Below, piece by piece: positions 18,063-28,487 of a stretch of 64,000 nt of DNA. Position 1 is the stretch's first letter; each line of letters begins with the position of its first letter. The translations under genes and the position numbers were made by a program. The DNA lies in NCBI RefSeq assembly GCF_001592045.1, contig NZ_BCWB01000014.1:1-64000 (forward strand), read 5' to 3'. This DNA is from Thermobifida fusca NBRC 14071 = JCM 3263. GTDB taxonomy: Bacteria > Actinomycetota > Actinomycetes > Streptosporangiales > Streptosporangiaceae. The notes under the pieces are model-generated. The model searched no databases. It was not told the DNA's origin and saw only the letters and a list, made by a program, of their open reading frames with translations.

Positions 18063-18980
18063 GTGCAGAAAATGGCCGAGGGTTCGCATTCCGCTATCAC
18101 GTTGGAAGCGGGAAAGTACCGCGCCACAGTCGACCCGCTCGGTGCCGCCCTGCGCACGCTGCACTGGGGTGAGCGGGAACTCGTCTGGGGATACCCGGAG
18201 GGCCGCCCCCAACTCGCGCAGGGACAGATCCTCCTCCCCTGGCCGAACCGGATCGACCACGGTCGGTACTCCTTTGGCGGGACCACCTACCAACTGGAGA
18301 TCACCGAACCGGAACTCGACAACGCGATCCATGGGCTGACCAGCACACTCCTGTGGCAGCCGAGCCAGATCACCGCGGACTCGGTCCGTTTCACCCTTGC
18401 GTTCGACGGCGCGCCCGGCTACCCCTTCCGCATGGAGTTCTGGGTGTGCTACAGCCTCGACCCCGACCACGGGCTGCACGTCCGCATCGGGGCGCAGAAC
18501 ACGGGGGACGGCCCGGCACCCTACGGCCACGGCAGCCACAACTACCTCACTCTGGGACTCCCGGTCGACGAGGTCACCCTGCAGCTTCCCGCCGCGGAAT
18601 GGCAGCCCGTCAACGAGCGGATGATCCCCACAGGACCGGTCCGCTCCGTGGCCGGCACCGACTACGACTTCCGCACTCCCCGGCAGGTCGGCCCCACCGT
18701 CTTGGACACGGCGTTCACCGGCCTGCGCTTCGACGAGGCGGGGCGTTCCTGGACGGTGCTGAGCGCCGGGGAGCTGTGCGTCGGCCTCTGGGCCGATGAC
18801 AGCCACCCGTGGCTCCAAGTGTTCTCCGCCGACTATCCCGGCCCGGAACGCCGCCGCCATCTGGCTGTCGAACCGATGACCTGCCCGCCCAATGCGTTCG
18901 TCACCGGAACCGACCTGATCGTGCTGGACCCGGGGCAGAGTATCGAGTCGTCCTTCGGCATCACCTCTACCCCGGAGTGA
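18063..18980 (+). CDS. Aldose 1-epimerase (mutarotase-like)
   Basis: A 305-residue galactose mutarotase-like protein that interconverts the alpha and beta anomers of aldoses. Typical features are LLPWPNRIDHGRYSF with the sugar-binding Arg, NAIHGLT with a conserved His, the second His of YGHGSHNYL and a late Glu in the LAVEPMTCPPNAF segment. GTG 18063 has GGAGAA upstream, and ATG 18072 is a close alternative. No sugar transport or catabolic operon surrounds it. The stop codon lies in a potential stem (18970-18977 with 19009-19016). Confidence 0.9.
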   Translation: MQKMAEGSHSAITLEAGKYRATVDPLGAALRTLHWGERELVWGYPEGRPQLAQGQILLPWPNRIDHGRYSFGGTTYQLEITEPELDNAIHGLTSTLLWQPSQITADSVRFTLAFDGAPGYPFRMEFWVCYSLDPDHGLHVRIGAQNTGDGPAPYGHGSHNYLTLGLPVDEVTLQLPAAEWQPVNERMIPTGPVRSVAGTDYDFRTPRQVGPTVLDTAFTGLRFDEAGRSWTVLSAGELCVGLWADDSHPWLQVFSADYPGPERRRHLAVEPMTCPPNAFVTGTDLIVLDPGQSIESSFGITSTPE

Positions 18981-19019
18981 CGCGGCACGTCATGCGGGGC
19001 GTCCGCGGCTCCGGGGCTC

Positions 19020-19136
19020 CTAGGTCAGGATCGAGGTCAGCGCCAGGACGATGATCGTCAGCCACAGCAGAGTGATGACGATCCGGTCGATCCGGCTCTG
19101 ATGGCGGTACTTCCTTCCCCAATGTTTGGAGCCCAT
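19020..19136 (-). CDS. Possible 38-residue single-helix membrane protein
   Basis: A short frame reads MGSKHWGRKYRHQSR, then a hydrophobic stretch with ITLLWLTIIVLALTSIL, and stops at once. The positive N-terminus followed by one membrane helix makes sense for a small membrane protein oriented with its N-terminus inside. AAGGA sits immediately before the ATG, which is closer than ideal. It lies 117 bases downstream of the PH-domain gene on the same strand. I do not recognise a family, and it may not be a gene. Confidence 0.4.
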   Translation of the reverse strand: MGSKHWGRKYRHQSRIDRIVITLLWLTIIVLALTSILT

Positions 19137-19253
19137 GTCCTTAGGACGTTTCCGCTCCACGGAAGGTTCTCAGTTTCGGCCAGGTTTTTACCTCGTTATG
19201 ACAGGAATTGAAGGATCCCTACCGCCCTGGCCGGGGCCGGGACGCCCGCGGAC

Positions 19254-19724
19254 TCAGCCGCGGCTGGGTTCTGCTGCTTCGCCGCGCTCCCGCAGGTGGT
19301 GCCGGAACTCTTCGAGGTAGGCCCGGGCCAGTTCCCCGTCGTTGCTCTGGATCCCCATCACCGCCAGGGTGGAGCCGTCGGCCAGGTCGATACTCGGCCA
19401 CGGCTCCCCCACCGGCATTCGGGCGTCGATGATCTCCGGCCACACCAGGACGTGGGTGCGGATCACATTGACCACGGTCACCCGGTGCTCGGTCAGCTCG
19501 AGCCGGGGCCGGGCCAGGAAACGCAGCCCGCCCCCGATCAGCGCGCCCACCAGGATCAGCGAGATGCGGTCCTGGATCCCCCAGTTCGGGGGCATGATGA
19601 CGGCGAGGAACACCATGGTCGCCATGATGAGCGCGGCGAGTCCGTAGGCGACGATGCGGAGGTTGCGTGGTCGGAAGGTCACCGGCAGCGCACGCGGCGC
19701 CTGCCGGTTCATCCCGTTCACCAT
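19254..19724 (-). CDS. PH-domain membrane protein after ribH (Rv1417-like)
   Basis: A 156-residue protein with two membrane helices near residues 25-65 followed by a bacterial PH-like domain (ARPRLELTEHRVTVVNVIRT onward). A similar small membrane protein follows ribH in Mycobacterium (Rv1417), so the link to the riboflavin operon is conserved, but its role is unknown. ATG 19724 with GGGAG upstream is preferred. The frame is open to 19754. It starts 60 bases after the ribH stop and is probably the last gene of the rib operon. Confidence 0.78.
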   Translation of the reverse strand: MVNGMNRQAPRALPVTFRPRNLRIVAYGLAALIMATMVFLAVIMPPNWGIQDRISLILVGALIGGGLRFLARPRLELTEHRVTVVNVIRTHVLVWPEIIDARMPVGEPWPSIDLADGSTLAVMGIQSNDGELARAYLEEFRHHLRERGEAAEPSRG

Positions 19725-19784
19725 GCCCCTGTCTCCCGCATCCTGGATCGGCACGCCTGGCTTCCCCTCTGTGCTCTTCTTCCG

Positions 19785-20318
<534 letters not shown>

Positions 20319-21551
20319 TCAGGAGGCCAGACCCGGCAGGTCGTGGCCCATACGGTCGCGTTTCGTACGCAGGTAGCGCAGGTTGTCGGGGGTGATGGCG
20401 GCGGGGAGCGGGATCCGCTCGTCGACCACGACGCCGTGCGCGGCCAGCCCGGCGGCCTTGTCCGGGTTATTGCTCAGCAGCCGCACCGACCGCACGCCCA
20501 GGTCGAGGAGGATCTGCGCTCCGGTGCCGAATTCGCGGGCATCGGCGGGCAGCCCCAGTTGCAGGTTGGCGTCCACCGTGTCCGCACCCTGGTCTTGGAG
20601 CCGGTAGGCGCGGAGCTTGTGCAGCAGGCCGATGCCGCGGCCTTCGTGGCCGCGCTGGTAGACGATCACTCCGGCACCGGTTTGGGCGATCCGCGCCATG
20701 GCCGCGTCCAACTGGTCGCCGCAGTCGCAGCGGTACGAGCCGAACGCGTCCCCGGTGAGGCATTCAGAGTGGAGCCGGACCAGCGCCCGCTCCCCGGTGC
20801 CGAGGTCGCCGTAGACGAGGGCCACGTGCTCGGAGTCGTCCACGACGGAGCGGTAGCCGACCGCCCGCCATTCGCCGTAGCGGTTGGGGATCCGGGTCTC
20901 CACGACCCGTTCGATGAGGGTCTCCGTGCGGCGGCGGTAGGCCACGAGCTGTTCGATGGAGACCAGGGCGAGGCCGTGCTCGTCGGCGAAGGCGCGGAGT
21001 TCCGGCAGCCGGGCCATGGTGCCGTCGTCGTTGACGATCTCCGCGATCACCCCGGCGGGGCGGCGGCCAGCGAGCCGGGCCAGGTCCACGGCGGCTTCGG
21101 TGTGCCCGCGCCGCACCAGCACCCCGCCGGGACGGTAGCGCAGGGGGAAGATGTGGCCGGGCCGGACGAAGTCGCCGGGCTCGCTGGCCTCGTCGGCGAG
21201 CAGCCGGATCGTGCGGGCACGGTCCGCGGCGGAGATGCCGGTGTGCACCCCGGTACGGGCGTCCACGGTCACGGTGTAGGCGGTGTGCAGCCGGTCCTCG
21301 TTGCGCGGTGTCATCAACGGCAGGTTGAGCCGGTCCAGGTCTTCGCCAAGCATCGGCACGCACACCACCCCGGAGGTGTGGCGGATCATGAAGGCCAGCA
21401 GTTCGGGGGTGGCCGCATCGGCGGCGAAGACCAGGTCGCCCTCGTTCTCCCGGTCGGCGTCGTCCACGACGACGACCGGGCGTCCCGCGGCGATGGCTTT
21501 GAGCGCCTCGTCGATGTCGTCCAGCGGGATGGGGCTGGCGGTGCGGTTCAC
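20319..21551 (-). CDS. ribBA: Bifunctional DHBP synthase / GTP cyclohydrolase II
   Basis: A 410-residue fusion. The N-terminal half makes 3,4-dihydroxy-2-butanone 4-phosphate from ribulose 5-phosphate, with [10 protein letters not shown] as the acidic metal site. The C-terminal half opens GTP. Its zinc ligands are the three Cys of [18 protein letters not shown], and the catalytic Tyr/Arg region is [15 protein letters not shown] 21551 with GAGGAG upstream is preferred to the longer frame at 21587. Both committed precursors of riboflavin are thus made by one protein. Confidence 0.97.
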   Translation of the reverse strand: MNRTASPIPLDDIDEALKAIAAGRPVVVVDDADRENEGDLVFAADAATPELLAFMIRHTSGVVCVPMLGEDLDRLNLPLMTPRNEDRLHTAYTVTVDARTGVHTGISAADRARTIRLLADEASEPGDFVRPGHIFPLRYRPGGVLVRRGHTEAAVDLARLAGRRPAGVIAEIVNDDGTMARLPELRAFADEHGLALVSIEQLVAYRRRTETLIERVVETRIPNRYGEWRAVGYRSVVDDSEHVALVYGDLGTGERALVRLHSECLTGDAFGSYRCDCGDQLDAAMARIAQTGAGVIVYQRGHEGRGIGLLHKLRAYRLQDQGADTVDANLQLGLPADAREFGTGAQILLDLGVRSVRLLSNNPDKAAGLAAHGVVVDERIPLPAAITPDNLRYLRTKRDRMGHDLPGLAS

Positions 21552-21592
21552 GGCAAACTCCTCTGTGCGGCAGGAACGGTAGGTCACGACGG

Positions 21593-22255
21593 TCAGGCGA
21601 ACGAGTGCACTGCTGGGGCCTCAGCGTTGCGGCGGGCCCGGTAGTGGCGCATCCAGTTGCGGAGCCCGAGGACGGCGAGCACGAAGAACACGCCGTAGAC
21701 GACACCGCTCACCCACAGGCCGGACAGCACGGTGATGGGGATGCCCACCATGTCCACGACGATCCACACCACCCAGAAGTCGACGAGCCCGCGGCTTTGG
21801 GCGTACATCGCCACTGCGCTTCCCACGAAGATGAACGCGTCCAGCCACGGCGCCCAGGACCAGCCGGTGACGGTGAAGAACCAGCCCACGGCGGCGGTTC
21901 CTCCGGCCAGGACGGCGATCAGGCGGAGTCGTTCTGCCCGGTGGGCGGGGCGTACCGCGAGGTCTCCTTCGTCGCGGATTCCGCGCGCCCAGCGGTACCA
22001 CCCGTAGACGGCGAGCCCCGCGACGACCACCTGTTTGAGCGCGTTGCCGACCAGGTGGGCGTCGACCGAGACCACGAAGAGCAGGAACGTGCCGGTGAGC
22101 TGGACGGGCCAGGTCCACAGGGTGCGGCGGATCGCCAGCGCCACGGTGGCCAGGGCCGCGAGGTTGCCGATCAGGTCGGCCCAGCGGACATGCTCACCGA
22201 ACAGCGTGAACCCGGCGTAGGCCCACTCCAGCCATGCGCTGCCGGGGCCGCTCAT
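21593..22255 (-). CDS. ribM: PnuC-family riboflavin transporter
   Basis: A 220-residue membrane protein with about seven to eight helices and the PnuC-family pattern (the W-rich [16 protein letters not shown] and the late [15 protein letters not shown]). PnuC itself carries nicotinamide riboside. Actinobacterial homologues inside riboflavin operons are riboflavin carriers called RibM. Its place between ribE and ribBA behind an FMN riboswitch supports that. The ATG overlaps the ribE stop by ATGA. Confidence 0.9.
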   Translation of the reverse strand: MSGPGSAWLEWAYAGFTLFGEHVRWADLIGNLAALATVALAIRRTLWTWPVQLTGTFLLFVVSVDAHLVGNALKQVVVAGLAVYGWYRWARGIRDEGDLAVRPAHRAERLRLIAVLAGGTAAVGWFFTVTGWSWAPWLDAFIFVGSAVAMYAQSRGLVDFWVVWIVVDMVGIPITVLSGLWVSGVVYGVFFVLAVLGLRNWMRHYRARRNAEAPAVHSFA

Positions 22256-22869
22256 CGGATACCGCCCACCCGGTCGCCCAGCAGGCGCTCCACGTATTTG
22301 GCCAGGGTGTCGACCTCGATGTTGACTTTCGTGCCTACCGTGGCGAACCCGAGGGTGGTGGCTTGCAGCGTGGTAGGGATCAGGCTGACCGTGAACGAGG
22401 AGTCGGTGCAGGCGGCAACGGTGAGGCTCACCCCGTCCACGGCGATGGACCCTTTTTCCACCACGTAGCGGGACAGGCGGGCGGGCAGGGAGAAGGTGAC
22501 GGTTTCCCAGTCCGTGCCGGGAACCCGCTCGGTGACGACGCCGGTGCCGTCCACGTGCCCTTGGACGATGTGGCCGCCGAGCCGGGAGGAGACTTTGAGG
22601 GCGCGTTCCAGGTTCACCGGGGAGCCGACGGTGAGCGCGCCCAAGTTGGAGCGGTCCAGGGTCTCCTTCATCACGTCGGCGCTGAACCGGCCGTCGGCCA
22701 GTTCGGTCACGGTCAGGCAGACCCCGTTGACCGCGATGGAATCGCCGGGAGACGCGTCTGAGGTGACGTCAGGACCGTGGATGGTGAGCCGGATCGCATC
22801 CGCGGAATCCGATCCCACCGGGGTGACCTCGACAACCGTGCCGAGTTCTTCAACGATGCCGGTGAACAT
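22252..22869 (-). CDS. ribE: Riboflavin synthase alpha subunit
   Basis: A 205-residue riboflavin synthase that dismutates two lumazines to riboflavin. The two internal repeats are visible. Each has a GDSIAVNGVCLTV- or KGSIAVDGVSLTV-like strand pair, and the N-terminus MFTGIVEELG is the catalytic hallmark. It is the first gene after the FMN riboswitch. Its ribosome-binding site GGGGGAAGG (about 22877-22885) can be covered by an upstream leader segment. Confidence 0.97.
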   Translation of the reverse strand: MFTGIVEELGTVVEVTPVGSDSADAIRLTIHGPDVTSDASPGDSIAVNGVCLTVTELADGRFSADVMKETLDRSNLGALTVGSPVNLERALKVSSRLGGHIVQGHVDGTGVVTERVPGTDWETVTFSLPARLSRYVVEKGSIAVDGVSLTVAACTDSSFTVSLIPTTLQATTLGFATVGTKVNIEVDTLAKYVERLLGDRVGGIR

Positions 22870-22875
22870 GCGAGA

Positions 22876-22912
22876 GCCTTCCCCCTAGCCAGGTCAGGCT
22901 CCGGGGTAAGGC
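22876..22912 (-). promoter_or_regulatory. Sequestering stem over the ribE ribosome-binding site
   Basis: In the mRNA, GCCUUACCCC (22912-22903) can pair with GGGGGAAGGC (22885-22876) in nine of ten positions. The second arm is the ribE Shine-Dalgarno sequence. This fits a translation-blocking expression platform for the FMN aptamer lying about 60 bases upstream. Confidence 0.6.
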
Positions 22913-22967
22913 GGCATCAGACGCCATCGGACTGCCGCGGCACACAGCAGCGAGTACCGCACAGATC

Positions 22968-23096
22968 CACCACGTACTACCTCCCATCCGGACTTTCACC
23001 GTCGGTACCGGAGTTTCACCGGTTCCACCAGCCGATGGCTTCGACTGGGTCGCGGACTGTCACCGCCGGTTCGGACTTTCACCGACCCCGGAGCAC
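22968..23096 (-). promoter_or_regulatory. FMN riboswitch (RFN element)
   Basis: Reading the minus strand from about 23096, the conserved RFN blocks appear in order: GGGGTCGGTGAAAGTCC, GGCGGTGACAGTCC, GGTGGAACCGGTGAAACTCC, and GACGGTGAAAGTCCGGATGG followed by GAGGTAGTACG. These match the six-stem FMN aptamer. The leader then runs about 100 bases to ribE. It should lower expression of ribE-ribM-ribBA-ribH when FMN is plentiful. Confidence 0.95.
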
Positions 23097-23282
23097 GCGT
23101 GTGTACTTCTTGCCCAACAGTGTGCCACGGAGGGGTATTCCGCGGCCAGACCAGGGTGGGGAACCGAATCCCGCACTATTCACTCTTCGTTGCAGGAAAA
23201 ATACTTTTTGTTCTTATTGCGTTCATCACCTGCAACAAAAGTGACGGAAAGGAAACGGATCGTGCGGGCGGGATGCCGCGGT

Positions 23283-23317
23283 GGTCGGACCAGTCGGGTG
23301 CGGGAGCCGGTCCGACC
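23283..23317 (-). terminator. Hairpin after rpe
   Basis: GGTCGGACC (23283-23291) and GGTCCGACC (23309-23317) form a perfect 9-bp stem just past the rpe stop codon. No U run follows on the minus strand, so termination here is a moderate guess. The 23100-23280 stretch between this hairpin and the riboswitch shows no gene. Confidence 0.45.
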
Positions 23318-23323
23318 GCGGGT

Positions 23324-23992
23324 CTAGCGGGCGGTGGCCCGCTCTGCGAGGGCGCGCAGGTGCTCGACGGCGGCCGCCGGGTCTTTTTCGCCGTAGACCG
23401 CGGAGCCTGCCACGAAGACGTCGGCCCCGGCTTCCGCGCACCGTTCGATCGTCTCCGCGCTCACTCCGCCGTCGACCTGGAGCCACACCGAAGCGTCGGC
23501 GTTGCGGATGAGTTCGCGGGCGCGGCGGATCTTCGGCAGCACGAGGTCGAGGAACTTCTGGCCGCCGAAACCGGGTTCGACCGTCATGACCAGCAGCATG
23601 TCGATCTCACCCAGGAGGTCGGCGTACCCGTCGACCGGGGTGGCGGGGTTGAGTGCCAGCCCGGCGCGGGCCCCGGCCGCACGGATCGCCCGGAGCGTGC
23701 GTACCGGCGCCTTGGCGGCTTCGGCGTGGATGGTGACGCTCTGCGCGCCCACTTCGGCGTAGGCCGGGGCCCACCGGTCCGGGTCCTCGATCATCAGATG
23801 GCAGTCCAACGGCAGCGGCGCCACCTTGAGCAAGGACTCCACGACGGGCAGGCCCAAGGTCAGGTTGGGCACGAAATGGTTGTCCATGACGTCGACGTGC
23901 AGCCAGTCGGCGGCACCGGCGACGGCCTCGACTTCGTCGGCCAGGCGCGCGAAGTCGGCGGAAAGGATGCTGGGTGAGATCTGGATTGCCAC
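23324..23992 (-). CDS. rpe: Ribulose-phosphate 3-epimerase
   Basis: A 222-residue TIM-barrel enzyme that interconverts ribulose 5-phosphate and xylulose 5-phosphate. [10 protein letters not shown], the metal-binding [10 protein letters not shown] and CHLMIEDP, and the phosphate loop [10 protein letters not shown] are all present. The bases before GTG 23992 are pyrimidine-rich (CTCCTTCC) with no ribosome-binding site. A TACACT eight bases upstream suggests a leaderless mRNA. Ribulose 5-phosphate is also the substrate of RibBA, encoded downstream beyond the riboswitch. Confidence 0.96.
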   Translation of the reverse strand: MAIQISPSILSADFARLADEVEAVAGAADWLHVDVMDNHFVPNLTLGLPVVESLLKVAPLPLDCHLMIEDPDRWAPAYAEVGAQSVTIHAEAAKAPVRTLRAIRAAGARAGLALNPATPVDGYADLLGEIDMLLVMTVEPGFGGQKFLDLVLPKIRRARELIRNADASVWLQVDGGVSAETIERCAEAGADVFVAGSAVYGEKDPAAAVEHLRALAERATAR

Positions 23993-24000
23993 GGAAGGAG

Positions 24001-24006
24001 AGTGTA
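24001..24006 (-). promoter_or_regulatory. -10 element for a leaderless rpe transcript
   Basis: TACACT on the minus strand ends eight bases before GTG 23992. With the usual distance, transcription would start at or next to the start codon, which explains the missing ribosome-binding site. No good -35 is seen. Confidence 0.45.
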
Positions 24007-24035
24007 TTGGGGCCGAATCTCAAGGTCAGACCGGC

Positions 24036-25466
24036 TCAGCGTTTCCGCAGCAGCGCCAGGAACATCGCGTCGGTGCCGTGACGGTGCGGCCAGAACTGCA
24101 CGAAGCGGTCGGCGGCGACGTCGGGGACTTCCGGCAGGTGGCGGGCAGCGTTGAGCAGGTCCGCGTCGTCGCGTCCGGCGAGGACGTCGGTAACGACGCC
24201 GCGGGTCTCCGCGAGGTGCGGTGAGCAGGTGACGTAGCCGACCACTCCGCCGGGGCGGACCGCGTCCAGGGCCCGGTTGAGCAGGGCGCGCTGCAGCGGG
24301 ACGAGTTCGGCGAGGTTCTCCGGGGTGCGCCGCCACCGCGACTCGGGGCGGCGGCGCAGCGCGCCCAGGCCGGTGCACGGCGCGTCGACGAGCACCCGGT
24401 CGAAAATGCCGTCCCGCCACGGCGGCTGGGTGGAGTCGGCCACGATGACGCGGGCGGAGTTGCCGAGCGACCGGTGGACGGCGCGGGCGACCAGTCCGGC
24501 CCGTGCGGGCTGCACTTCGGCGGCGAGCAGGCGTCCGCCGCGCTCCCCCACGAGTCCGGCCATGAGGGCGGCTTTTCCGCCCGGTCCGGCGCACATGTCC
24601 AACCACTGCTGGTCAGGGCCGGAGACCGGCACCCGGCTCAGGGCCAGAGCGACGAGCTGGCTGGCTTCGTCCTGCACGACGGCGCGGCCTTGGCGGACCA
24701 GGCGCAGCATGCCGGGGTCCCCTTCCGGGAGGACCGCCCCGTACGGCGAGTAGCGGGCGGCGACAGCGCCTTCGTCGACCAGGTCGGTGACGGTGGCGCG
24801 CCCGGGTTTGGCGAGCAGGGTGACGCGGGGCCGCTCGTTGTGGGCGGTGAGGAGCCGTTCGGTCTCTTTCAGGCCGCTGCTGGTCTCGTCGCCGAGCGCT
24901 TCCGCGAACGCCTGGACCACCCAGCGGGGATGGCTGTGGGTGATCGCGAGGTGTCCGACAGGGTCGGTCTTCCGGTCGGGGGCGAGCACGCTCAGCCATC
25001 CGGTGAGGTCGCGTGCGGTGACTTTGCGCAGGACCGCGTTGACGAATCTGGCGCGGTGGTGGCCGACGATCCGGCGGGCCAGGTCGACGGTGCTGCTGAC
25101 CGCGGCGTGCGGGGGGACGTCCATGGACAGCAGTTGGTGGGCGCCCATGCGCAGCAGGGGGAGGACTTCGGTGTCGACGGAGCGCAGGGAGCGGTCCACG
25201 CAGGCGTCCAGGACAGCGTCGTAGGAGCCTTGGAGGCGCAGAGTCCCGTAGGTCAGCTCGGTGGCGAGCCCGGCGTCCCGTCCGGTGATCCCCCGTTCGC
25301 GGAGGAGGACGGGCAGCAGCAGGTTGGCGTAGGCGTCGCGGGTCTGGACTGCGTACAGCACGTCGTAGGCGACGCGGCGGGCCGGGTCCCGGGGGCGGGT
25401 CCGCGACGCGGAACCGCGAGGGCTGCGCCGGGTCGTGCGGTACGGGGATGAGAATCTCTGGGTCAC
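24036..25466 (-). CDS. rsmB: 16S rRNA (cytosine-5) methyltransferase
   Basis: A 476-residue enzyme that methylates C967 (E. coli numbering) of 16S rRNA. An N-terminal NusB-like RNA-binding domain covers about residues 27-165. The SAM domain has MCAGPGGKAALM (motif I), DAPCTGLG (motif IV with the releasing Cys) and VTCSPH (motif VI with the catalytic Cys). GTG 25466 follows GAGGCGG. It lies directly after fmt, an old conserved pairing in bacteria. Confidence 0.96.
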   Translation of the reverse strand: MTQRFSSPYRTTRRSPRGSASRTRPRDPARRVAYDVLYAVQTRDAYANLLLPVLLRERGITGRDAGLATELTYGTLRLQGSYDAVLDACVDRSLRSVDTEVLPLLRMGAHQLLSMDVPPHAAVSSTVDLARRIVGHHRARFVNAVLRKVTARDLTGWLSVLAPDRKTDPVGHLAITHSHPRWVVQAFAEALGDETSSGLKETERLLTAHNERPRVTLLAKPGRATVTDLVDEGAVAARYSPYGAVLPEGDPGMLRLVRQGRAVVQDEASQLVALALSRVPVSGPDQQWLDMCAGPGGKAALMAGLVGERGGRLLAAEVQPARAGLVARAVHRSLGNSARVIVADSTQPPWRDGIFDRVLVDAPCTGLGALRRRPESRWRRTPENLAELVPLQRALLNRALDAVRPGGVVGYVTCSPHLAETRGVVTDVLAGRDDADLLNAARHLPEVPDVAADRFVQFWPHRHGTDAMFLALLRKR

Positions 25467-25554
25467 GGTTGAGCCGCCTCGTCCCTGATCGTGGTGACGC
25501 TGTGTCTTGCGGTACGTCCCTCACCAACGAGGGTATCGGTCTGCCTCGGCATTC

Positions 25555-26487
25555 TCAGTCGTCTCCGAAGCGTTCCCCGTCGCCGATCCGGGCACCGCGG
25601 GCCCAGTCGGCGGCGGGCATGGCTTTCTTGCCTTGCGGCTGGACTTCGCCGAGCCGCACCGGGTGGGTGGCGGTGCCGACCAGCACGTCCCGGCTGGTGG
25701 CGACGAGCTGGCCGGGGGGCAGGGGTGCAGCGTCGGGAAGGGGTTCGACGGGGCCGAGTTTGATCCGGGTACCGCGGAAGCGGGTCCACGCGCCCGGGGC
25801 AGGGGTGCAGGCGCGGATGAGGCGGTCGACGCGCAGGGCGGGGGCGGTGAAGTCGACCCGGGCGTCGTCGGGGGTGAGTTTGGGGGCGTAGCTGACGCCT
25901 TCGCTGCCCTGCGGGCGGGGGACGAGCTCGTTCTTGGCGATGCCGTCGATGGTGCGCACCAGGAGTTCCGCGCCCGATTTCGCGAGGCGTTCGAGCAGGT
26001 CTCCGCTAGTGTCGCGGGGGCCGATGGGCTCGGTGACCGTGCCGTAGACGGGGCCGGCGTCGAGTTCCCGTTCGATCTGGAAGGTGGTGGCTCCGGTGAT
26101 GTCGTCGCCGTGCAGGATGGCGTGTTGCACGGGGGCAGCGCCGCGCCAGGCGGGAAGCAGGGAGAAGTGCAGGTTGACCCAGCCGTAGCGGGGGATGTCG
26201 AGGGCTTCTTGCCGGAGCAGTGCGCCGTAGGCCACCACAGGGCAGCAGTCGGGGGCGAGCTCGCGGAGCCGGTCGAGGAAGGCGGGGTCGTCGGCCCGCG
26301 CGGGTTTGAGGACTTCGATTCCGGCTTCGGCGGCGCGGCGCGCAACCGGGCTGGCGACGAGGCGGCGGCCCCGTCCTGCGGCCGCATCGGGCCGGGTCAC
26401 GACCGCGACGACCTCGTGCTCGGAGGCGAGTAGCGCATCCAGGGACGGCACGGCCACCTCGGGCGTGCCCGCGAAGACCAGTCTCAT
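25555..26487 (-). CDS. fmt: Methionyl-tRNA formyltransferase
   Basis: A 310-residue enzyme that formylates initiator methionyl-tRNA using 10-formyl-tetrahydrofolate. [15 protein letters not shown] starts the protein and the active-site block is [18 protein letters not shown] 26487 has GAGGGGG six to seven bases upstream. The open frame to 26574 is not needed. It heads the fmt-rsmB-rpe cluster. The def gene, often its neighbour, is not in the window. Confidence 0.97.
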   Translation of the reverse strand: MRLVFAGTPEVAVPSLDALLASEHEVVAVVTRPDAAAGRGRRLVASPVARRAAEAGIEVLKPARADDPAFLDRLRELAPDCCPVVAYGALLRQEALDIPRYGWVNLHFSLLPAWRGAAPVQHAILHGDDITGATTFQIERELDAGPVYGTVTEPIGPRDTSGDLLERLAKSGAELLVRTIDGIAKNELVPRPQGSEGVSYAPKLTPDDARVDFTAPALRVDRLIRACTPAPGAWTRFRGTRIKLGPVEPLPDAAPLPPGQLVATSRDVLVGTATHPVRLGEVQPQGKKAMPAADWARGARIGDGERFGDD

Positions 26488-28380
<1,893 letters not shown>

Positions 28381-28399
28381 CCCCTCCTGGCAGTGCACT

Positions 28400-28441
28400 G
28401 GGTGGCTTAGGCCGTGCTGGGGCCTAAGCCACCCCTTTTTT
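28400..28441 (+). terminator. Rho-independent terminator of cel6A
   Basis: A perfect 14-bp stem (28400-28413 with 28421-28434) has a 7-base loop and is followed by six Ts. This is the clearest intrinsic terminator in the window and isolates cel6A from priA. Confidence 0.93.
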
Positions 28442-28487
28442 GTGACCTCCGCTGCACCACCAGCGGCTCTGGTAAGACAGAGAAGCC

